64,000 nucleotides of DNA from an uncultured Lachnospiraceae bacterium (GTDB lineage: Bacteria; Bacillota; Clostridia; Lachnospirales; Lachnospiraceae): the NCBI GenBank assembly GCA_910584965.1, contig CAJUDZ010000002.1, forward strand, positions 1-64,000, written 5' to 3'. Below are positions 58,509 to 64,000 of the stretch, in pieces (within the stretch, counting starts at the first letter, position 1; every line of letters begins with the position of its first letter). The notes beneath the pieces were generated by a model, which saw only the letters and a list, made by a program, of their open reading frames with translations, was not told where the DNA came from and made no database searches. The translations under genes were made by a program, and so were the position numbers.

Positions 58509-60326
58509 ATGGCCATCGGTTATCTGAAGATACAGGCGAGGACCGCGCAGGATGCTATTCCGCTTGAAGGCGTGCGGATCAGGATTCTGGATGGGCGGGG
58601 ACGAAATGTTTATGAACTTTCAACAGATGAAAGCGGAGAAGCGCAGATTGTTTCTTTGGAAACAGTGGAAAGAGAACTTTCCCTGGATCCTTATTATGGC
58701 GGAATACCCTATATCGGATATGACGTGATTGCGCAGGCGGCGGGTTTCCATACGATTCATGTTACCGGGATACCCATTTATGATCGGGAAACGGCTCTTT
58801 TACCGTTATCGTTTGTTCCCCTGTCGGAAGGACAAAGGGGAGCGGGCGCGACGGAAATCGTCGTTGGAAAGCCGGCGGCGTCCATGCGGGAGACGCGTTA
58901 TCAGGAAGCGCCTGTTGAGGAACCACGCGTGCTGCGCCAGGTGATCATTCCCAATCCGATTACGGTACATCTCGGCCGGCCGGCGGCTTCCGCGTCGAAC
59001 GTACAGGTATCGTTCCCTGATTATGTGAAAAATGTGGCGAGCAGCGAAATCTATCCGACCTGGCCGGAAGCGTCTCTCAGAGCCAATATTTATGCGATCA
59101 TTACCTTTGCGTTGAACAGGGTTTTTACGGAGTGGTACAGAAGTCAGGGATATTCTTTTGATATTACAAACAGTACCGCTTACGATCAGGCTTTTGTATA
59201 CGGAAGGCCCATTTATGAATCCATCAGCCGGATTGTGGATGAGATTTTTAACGAATATGTACGACGGCAGGGGCAGATTGCACCTTATTTCACATCCTTT
59301 TGCAACGGCACGACGACAACATGTCCGGGCCTGTCCCAGTGGGGGACGGTTACGCTGGCACAGCAGGGACGCACGCCCCTTCAGATTCTGCGCGCTTATT
59401 ATCCCGATGACGTGGAGATCGCGGAGACGGATGTGATCGCCAATGTGCCTTCTTCCTATCCGGGAACGCCGCTCCGGGTCGGAAGCACGGGATTGGATGT
59501 GCAGACGATTCAGACTTATCTGAACCGGATACGGAGGAATTATCCGGCAATTCCCCTCATCACCGATGAGGCGGGAACGTTCGGAAACAGCACGAAAGCG
59601 GCGGTCACGAAATTCCAGAGCGTTTTCAGTCTGGCGGCGGACGGAATCGTCGGAAAAGCCACATGGTACAAAATTTCCAAGCTGTATACCGCCGTAACAA
59701 GGCTTGCGGAACTTGACAGCGAAGGAACAAACCTCGGCATCGGAACCGTGCCGCCTTCTTCGGTGCTGCGTCAGGGCTCCAGGGGCGCGGACGTGATTAC
59801 GCTGCAATATCTGCTGGATGTGATTTCGGAATTTTATCCCGGCATACCGGAAGTATCGCAGGACGGTATTTTCGGAGAAAAAACAAGGCAGGCGGTCATT
59901 GCGTTCCAGCAGACAAAGGGGCTTATGGCGGACGGCATCGTCGGAGCGGCCACATGGCGTGCTCTTTACGACGCATACAGGGGAATCGAGGACAATGTGC
60001 CGCAGCCGGGACCGGGAACGGGCGGCATCATGGAATATACGGTGCAGCCCGGCGATACGCTGTGGCTGCTTGCCAGAAAATATGGCACGACGGTAGAGGA
60101 ACTGAAACGGCTGAACAACCTGACGAGCGATATGCTGAATATCGGTCAGGTACTGAAGATACCGACGGGGCAGACGCCGGCCTATTTCGAATATACGGTC
60201 CGGCCCGGAGATACTTTGTGGCTTCTTAGTCAGCGGTTCGGGACGACGGTGGATGCGATCAAGCGTTTAAACGGACTGACCGGAGATCTGCTGAACGTCG
60301 GCCAGGTTCTGCGGATTCCACAATAA
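58509..60326 (+). CDS. SpoIID-like protein with PG-binding and LysM domains
   Basis: 605 residues, no signal peptide. The N-terminal ~100 residues look like a beta-sandwich carboxypeptidase-regulatory-type domain (IPLEGVRIRILDGRGRNVYE). A SpoIID/amidase-enhancer-like region follows (EASLRANIYAIITFALNRVF, CPGLSQWGTVTLAQQGRTPLQILRAYYPDDVEI). Two peptidoglycan-binding-1 repeats (SVFSLAADGIVGKATWYKI; KGLMADGIVGAATWRALYD) and two LysM repeats (YTVQPGDTLWLLARKYGTTV; YTVRPGDTLWLLSQRFGTTV) complete it. Probably acts at the spore or cell wall. A CATATAAT -10-like element at 58461 resembles sporulation promoters, but only weakly. Confidence 0.85.
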   Translation: MAIGYLKIQARTAQDAIPLEGVRIRILDGRGRNVYELSTDESGEAQIVSLETVERELSLDPYYGGIPYIGYDVIAQAAGFHTIHVTGIPIYDRETALLPLSFVPLSEGQRGAGATEIVVGKPAASMRETRYQEAPVEEPRVLRQVIIPNPITVHLGRPAASASNVQVSFPDYVKNVASSEIYPTWPEASLRANIYAIITFALNRVFTEWYRSQGYSFDITNSTAYDQAFVYGRPIYESISRIVDEIFNEYVRRQGQIAPYFTSFCNGTTTTCPGLSQWGTVTLAQQGRTPLQILRAYYPDDVEIAETDVIANVPSSYPGTPLRVGSTGLDVQTIQTYLNRIRRNYPAIPLITDEAGTFGNSTKAAVTKFQSVFSLAADGIVGKATWYKISKLYTAVTRLAELDSEGTNLGIGTVPPSSVLRQGSRGADVITLQYLLDVISEFYPGIPEVSQDGIFGEKTRQAVIAFQQTKGLMADGIVGAATWRALYDAYRGIEDNVPQPGPGTGGIMEYTVQPGDTLWLLARKYGTTVEELKRLNNLTSDMLNIGQVLKIPTGQTPAYFEYTVRPGDTLWLLSQRFGTTVDAIKRLNGLTGDLLNVGQVLRIPQ

Positions 60327-60807
60327 AAAACGCAGGCTCAATTGTGGAAGCAGCCTTTTTCTGGTATACTTTTGGTTGGGAGAAGGCTGCGGAAGCAAAA
60401 GGGCAAAAGTATAAGCTGGTTTGAACTGCAGTTTGGAGAACGGAATAATCCGCATGTGGATGCCGTTATCATAAATTTGTCCATAAATGAATTGCTGGTG
60501 GTGGAGGCCAAACGGTTCAGCAATCCTATATTGAAGATGAAGGAGATATCAAAAGATATGGAGTGCATACATAGTCTGGTTGCAGAACTGAAAACGGAAG
60601 ACCGCATTGTTGGATAAGATAAAAAAGTGTTATGGTGTAGTTTTGGCTGATGTGTGGACTGAGACAGATATTAAGAAGCAGATTTTGGATTGCTATAAAG
60701 TCGGCCAGAAAAATCCGCAGGATAAAGAGAGTTTTATCAATCGTTATTTTTCGGCGAAAAGCCGAGAAGTGATTTTATTTAAGATGATAAAGAAAAGGCG
60801 GGATACC
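60327..60807 (+). pseudogene. Frameshifted remnant of a PD-(D/E)XK nuclease-like gene
   Basis: Consecutive frames read as one protein: SIVEAAFFWYTFGWEKAAEA (ends 60423), then ELQFGERNNPHVDAVIINLS and LLVVEAKRFSNPILKMKEIS (ends 60617), then CYGVVLADVWTETDIKKQIL and SFINRYFS. The D (HVDAVI) and ExK (VVEAKRF) positions match a PD-(D/E)XK core. At least two frame changes (~60418 and ~60610) and no start codon show decay. It begins directly at the stop of the SpoIID-like gene. Confidence 0.6.
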
Positions 60808-61332
60808 ATGGATAGAAACGTAAATATTATTGTCGGCCTGAATGGCGAGAAGATCGTCCTGATCAACGATATCCGTTTTAAGGGCAAAAAGCGGGAAGAC
60901 TGGAAAGAGGTGGAGAGCTATCTCAAAGAGTATGTCGGGGAGTTTTACGAGATTGCGGAAACATCCGAGAAGATATTCATTTCCAGCAGCTTCCCAGATG
61001 AATACGCCGGTTCAGAGAGCAGACTTGCCTTAAAAGGCGCTGTTGCGAAGGCCAAGGCCAATGCGGCGCAGGGGATACCGGAGCTGATTCAGATTGCTAT
61101 GAATGGGGAGTATTCGGAGAATACGAAAAAGAAGCATGAGAAGGACGCTAAGTACGGGTGGTATCGGTATGATGTGCGTTTTGCCTTGCCGGTATATGAT
61201 GATAAGAGCGGCGAGGTCTGTAGGTACAATATCTTCTTTGCCCGAATGTTGGTGCGCCATGATGCGGACGGTAAGAAATATCTTTATGACCTGCTGGCAA
61301 TAAAAAAAGAAACGAGCAGCCCGCTTGAGTAA
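60808..61332 (+). CDS. Putative BECR-fold (barnase/EndoU/colicin/RelE-like) protein
   Basis: About 174 residues from ATG 60808 (AAAGGCGGG upstream). The C-terminal half (AVAKAKANAAQGIPELIQIA, KDAKYGWYRYDVRFALPVYD, FFARMLVRHDADGKKYLYDL, KKETSSPLE) matches the small nuclease-like domains attached to phage and conjugative proteins, known as the phage-BECR or LPD-type domains. The N-terminal part (NIIVGLNGEKIVLINDIRFK) is a common companion. It continues in frame from the preceding remnant, so it could also be its last piece. The enzymatic role is inferred from memory only. Confidence 0.5.
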   Translation: MDRNVNIIVGLNGEKIVLINDIRFKGKKREDWKEVESYLKEYVGEFYEIAETSEKIFISSSFPDEYAGSESRLALKGAVAKAKANAAQGIPELIQIAMNGEYSENTKKKHEKDAKYGWYRYDVRFALPVYDDKSGEVCRYNIFFARMLVRHDADGKKYLYDLLAIKKETSSPLE

Positions 61333-61447
61333 AAACTGTACGGTGAAAACCCATCTCTTTTACAAATGATTGTATCGGAAGTATGGGGTTTTGTCAATAG
61401 AAATTCTGTAGAAAATATGAAGAAACGATCGAATCAGCACTCAACGA

Positions 61448-61476
61448 TTGATAGTGCTGACAAGATGTGCTATAGT
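61448..61476 (+). promoter_or_regulatory. Promoter of NYN-domain remnant
   Basis: TTGATA at 61448 and TATAGT at 61471 with 17 bp between. The -35 lies in the loop of an 8-bp perfect hairpin (TCAGCACT / AGTGCTGA, 61434-61460). Confidence 0.55.
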
Positions 61477-61511
61477 TTCTATGACACAAAATAAAAGCGA
61501 GGTAACAATAG

Positions 61512-61775
61512 ATGGGATATTACGTTTTTGTAGATAATTCAAATGTTTGGATAGAGGGGAAATATGCCTCTGCCGTGAAAAAAGGAATGGTTTCTGATAT
61601 ATGCACAGCACATGATAGAAAGATAAGTGATAATTCGTGGAAGGCTCGGATATGTCCGGGTTTTTTTCGTGCCGTTTTTGAAGGCAGGCGGTCTCGGAGA
61701 TCTGGGAGAAGCTGGAAACTCTGAAAACGGCGGCGGAGCAGGCGAACCAGTCGGTTACAGCAATTTTCGTATAAT
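61512..61775 (+). pseudogene. Truncated NYN-domain (PIN-like nuclease) gene
   Basis: The N-terminus MGYYVFVDNSNVWIEGKYAS and MVSDICTAHDRKISDNSWK is that of a NYN (N4BP1/YacP/LabA-like) nuclease; the catalytic DNSN motif is present. After ~44 residues the frame changes to a different basic sequence and stops at 61724. A separate frame (VSEIWEKLETLKTAAEQANQ) follows and ends near 61775. The gene is thus internally deleted or frameshifted, and its promoter and ribosome site survive. Confidence 0.6.
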
Positions 61776-61776
61776 A

Positions 61777-61802
61777 AAACATGCGCCCGGGGGCGCATGT
61801 TT
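61777..61802 (-). terminator. Terminator of chemoreceptor gene
   Basis: AAACATGCGCCC / GGGCGCATGTTT form a 12-bp perfect stem, then TTATT on the minus strand. It is A/T-bounded on both sides and can act bidirectionally. Confidence 0.85.
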
Positions 61803-63155
61803 TTAGTTTTCCGTTGTAAGCTGTACGATTCTTTCCATATCGGCGATCAGTTCTCTCGAATAATTTTCGGCTTCCCAGTATAAACGTTCCGATTCCGAAT
61901 AATCGCCTTTGTTGAGCGCGTTGATAACCGCGGTGCCGTAAGTATGGAATTTTCTGTGTTTTGCGCCCAGACCTTCCCAGATCGGCACTACGCTCGGAAT
62001 ATCAGGCGTCATGGCATAGTAGAAATGACCGAAACCGCATTTGGAAGAATCCAGCTGAAGCGGAATGATTGCTCTCGTATTCACCATTTTTTTCAGGTTA
62101 TCAAGCCATGTATGGTGGGAAGAAATCGCATTCTTCATATAGCCCGCAAACTCTTCGTTTTCCAGATGGAAGAAGGGATCTTTGGTCATATCGCCCATTT
62201 GTTTGGCCGTGGTATCCAGTATTTTTTCGATATCGACAACGGGTTCTGTTGCCTGCTGCAAATCCTGCCCGACCTGACGCATAAAATCCGTACAGTCCTT
62301 TAACTGGTTTTCCATCTCGGTCATGGAACTGCTGATTTCCTCGCTGACAGCGGCAATGGAACTGATGGATTCATTGACGTCAGATATGTAACGCTGGCTG
62401 TCGCTGTTCAGCTCCCATACATTACTGATTTTCTCGGCCATGGAAGCCAGGGATTCGATCGTGCTGGTGGAACTGTTGATGCTCTGTCTGGAAGCGTTTT
62501 TCATATTGTCAACGAAAGAGCCCATGTTCCGTGTCATTTTCTGCGTATCTTCCGCAAGCGCCCGGATCTCGTTGGCGACTACGGAGAAGCCTTTGCCCGC
62601 TTCACCGGCTCTCGCCGCCTCTACAGAAGCGTTCAGGGCGAGCAGATTCGTCTGCATGGAAATGGAATCGATGCCGGAGATCACATTGCTGATCTGGTTG
62701 ATGATGTTGATCAGTTCGTCCATGTCCGCCTGCATCTGCCGGGAAATGGAAATTGTCTGGTCGGAAAGTTCCCGGATGGATGTCAGTTCATTCTGTCCGG
62801 CTTCTATTTTACGGTAGACTTCGTCGGTATCCTCCGACACTTTGATGATGGTATTGGTCAGTTCTTCATGCTGGTTGCTCGCGTGTCCGGCCGCAGCGCC
62901 GAAAATCGTCTGGGTTGCTTTTGTGACTTTGTTTGCGATTTCGATGATCTTGTCGGTCTGATGCTGCATCGTCAGATCGAGCGAACTGATCTGCATGACT
63001 GCCTTAATATTTTTTTCAAAAATTTCTGAGAATTGTTTTCTTCCATGAGACAATCGCTGGTAAATAGAATTCAATTCCGGTTCTCTGGAGTAGTCAGTGC
63101 TTTTGAGTTCTGAGACAGCCCGCATCAGCGCGGCTTTTCCCTTTTTAATTGCCAT
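61803..63155 (-). CDS. Soluble methyl-accepting chemotaxis protein with CZB domain
   Basis: About 450 residues; the start at 63155 is preferred because GAAGAGGA lies upstream. No membrane helix is visible. A helical methyl-accepting region with the tip hairpin LLALNASVEAARAGEAGKGF and VVANEIRALAEDTQKM is central. The C-terminal ~120 residues are a CZB zinc-binding domain: SSHHTWLDNLK, SKCGFGHFYYAM and GAKHRKFH supply His, Cys, His and His. CZB chemoreceptors sense zinc/hypochlorite or metal state. As a cytoplasmic receptor it would signal to CheA/CheW inside the cell. Confidence 0.9.
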   Translation of the reverse strand: MAIKKGKAALMRAVSELKSTDYSREPELNSIYQRLSHGRKQFSEIFEKNIKAVMQISSLDLTMQHQTDKIIEIANKVTKATQTIFGAAAGHASNQHEELTNTIIKVSEDTDEVYRKIEAGQNELTSIRELSDQTISISRQMQADMDELINIINQISNVISGIDSISMQTNLLALNASVEAARAGEAGKGFSVVANEIRALAEDTQKMTRNMGSFVDNMKNASRQSINSSTSTIESLASMAEKISNVWELNSDSQRYISDVNESISSIAAVSEEISSSMTEMENQLKDCTDFMRQVGQDLQQATEPVVDIEKILDTTAKQMGDMTKDPFFHLENEEFAGYMKNAISSHHTWLDNLKKMVNTRAIIPLQLDSSKCGFGHFYYAMTPDIPSVVPIWEGLGAKHRKFHTYGTAVINALNKGDYSESERLYWEAENYSRELIADMERIVQLTTEN

Positions 63156-63202
63156 TTGATTATCCTCTTCTTTCTTTAGAATGTAAAAATCCACTTTATT
63201 AC

Positions 63203-63230
63203 ATCATACGGTATTTTATGGTTTTTGCAA
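63203..63230 (-). promoter_or_regulatory. Promoter of chemoreceptor gene
   Basis: Minus strand: TTGCAA (63230-63225) and TATGAT (63208-63203) with 16 bp between. Confidence 0.6.
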
Positions 63231-63376
63231 GTACTTTATATAGAAAATTTTATTTGGTTTTATCTGGAAATTTTTGTAGAAAACGGTGGAATACTTTCGG
63301 GTAAAAGGTTAAAATGAAATCATATTTATAAGCAGTCAAACGAAGGGAGCAGTCACATGAAAAATATCAATTTAAA

Positions 63377-64000
63377 GTGGATATCGATCCGGAAATTCCT
63401 TCCATGCTGTTCGGGGATGAAGTGCGTATCAAACAGGTGATCACGAACGTGTTGACCAATGCGGTCAAATACACGGAAAGAGGTTCCGTCACATTGACTG
63501 CCAAAGGAGAACGCGCTGCGGCCGATGAAATTCTGCTGCGCATTTCCGTGGAAGATACGGGAGTGGGAATCCGAAAAGAAAATCTGGACAACCTGTTCGG
63601 TTCTTTCCGGCGGATGGATGAGCGGGATAACCGGAATATCGAAGGAACCGGACTCGGGCTGAATATTTCCAGACAGCTGATCGAGATGATGGGCGGAAAG
63701 ATTTCCGTTGACAGCGTGTATCATAAAGGTTCCGTTTTTACAATCGAGGTCAGGCAGAAGATTGTCAACGTAAGGCCCATCGGCGTCATCAATTTTGCGG
63801 CGAAAAAGCAGATGAACCGGCGTATCAGATATAAACAGAGTTTCACGGCGCCGGACGCAAGGGTGCTGGTGGTGGACGATAACGATATGAACCGTATGGT
63901 TGCCGTGAAATTGCTGCGCGGTACGAAGGTGCAGATAGAAACCGCGGAAAGCGGAAAGGAATGTCTGAAAAAAACGGCGGAAGGCTTTTATCATGTGATT
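63377..64000 (+). CDS. 5'-truncated hybrid histidine kinase (HATPase and receiver), continues past window
   Basis: The frame opens after a TAA at 63329 and has no in-frame ATG upstream; GTG 63377 is the first plausible start but lacks a ribosome site. Contents are a HATPase domain (QVITNVLTNAVKYTERG, EDTGVGIRKENL, EGTGLGLNISRQL) and the beginning of a receiver (VLVVDDNDMNRMVAVKL). A HisKA domain and input domain are missing. A well-placed AAGGGAG with ATG 63357 belongs to another frame that ends after 27 codons. It looks like a kinase that lost its front by deletion, leaving its ribosome site out of frame. Confidence 0.6.
   Translation, partial: MDIDPEIPSMLFGDEVRIKQVITNVLTNAVKYTERGSVTLTAKGERAAADEILLRISVEDTGVGIRKENLDNLFGSFRRMDERDNRNIEGTGLGLNISRQLIEMMGGKISVDSVYHKGSVFTIEVRQKIVNVRPIGVINFAAKKQMNRRIRYKQSFTAPDARVLVVDDNDMNRMVAVKLLRGTKVQIETAESGKECLKKTAEGFYHVI

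Noticed and set aside
60327..61802. Prophage or integrative element
   Set aside because: Only nuclease-like fragments are present. There is no integrase, structural gene, transposase, att site or tRNA-linked duplication.
63357..63440. Start of the kinase at ATG 63357
   Set aside because: The ribosome site is good but this frame stops after 27 codons and is not the frame of the HATPase domain.

Overview
The window reads as chromosomal DNA of a spore-forming, strictly anaerobic gut member of the Lachnospiraceae (Clostridia). The pointers are strong Shine-Dalgarno sites, the rimP-nusA-ylxR-L7Ae-infB-rbfA-nrnA-truB-ribF block, PyrB with a PyrI regulatory subunit, a free glycyl-radical protein, a SpoIID/LysM protein and a DUF5050 protein. 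Base composition is close to 50% GC in genes, with AT-rich promoters. Genus and function assignments are from recognised motifs only; no database search was possible.

Layout. 1-3.6 kb: a double-hairpin repeat, then a BlaI-type repressor with an M56 membrane protease and a metallophosphoesterase. 3.7-6.4 kb: TetR regulator and oleate hydratase. 6.5-10.8 kb: an aldonate-type cassette (GntR/FCD regulator, GntP permease, IlvD/Edd dehydratase). 10.9-18.1 kb: DedA protein, glycosyltransferase, a two-component system and a hybrid kinase. 18.1-19.0 kb: Uma2-like remnant, tRNA-Glu (minus), tRNA-Ala (plus) and two more copies of the double-hairpin repeat. 19.1-27.8 kb: the rimP-to-ribF translation block. 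27.9-34.3 kb: Na/Pi symporter, NlpC/P60 hydrolase, rpsO, pnp, grcA. 34.6-42.7 kb: alarmone synthetase, pyrBI, nitroreductase, a PH-domain protein, a CmpB-like membrane protein, and the folC-folE-folP-folBK operon with a GNAT gene. 42.9-48.7 kb: a beta-lactam response island. 48.8-49.3 kb: a decayed type III toxin-antitoxin locus. 49.3-58.3 kb: DUF5050 protein, pheA, DUF815-ppx-ppk, maf, a small protein, a 16-bp repeat array and a carbonic anhydrase. 58.5-64 kb: SpoIID/LysM protein, remnants of nuclease-like genes, a soluble chemoreceptor, and a headless hybrid kinase running off the end.

The two stretches of most interest lie side by side. First, a 929-residue PBP has a perfect TTACA-N2-TGTAA dyad in its promoter. 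The same type of dyad sits just downstream of the promoter of the blaI-blaR1 pair 3.7 kb away. BlaR1 carries both an M56 protease and a class D-like STFK/KTG sensor domain. The arrangement resembles mecA-mecI-mecR1, with a headless class D-like fragment and two tandem tiny membrane proteins between the parts.

Second, the next intergenic region on the minus strand holds a promoter, two 49-nt tandem repeats, an intrinsic terminator and a broken toxin-like gene. Each repeat can fold as an H-type pseudoknot, and one helix is supported by a compensatory base change. This is the order of a type III (ToxIN/CptIN) toxin-antitoxin locus. The RNA half looks intact. The toxin half lacks a start and has an internal deletion and frameshift.
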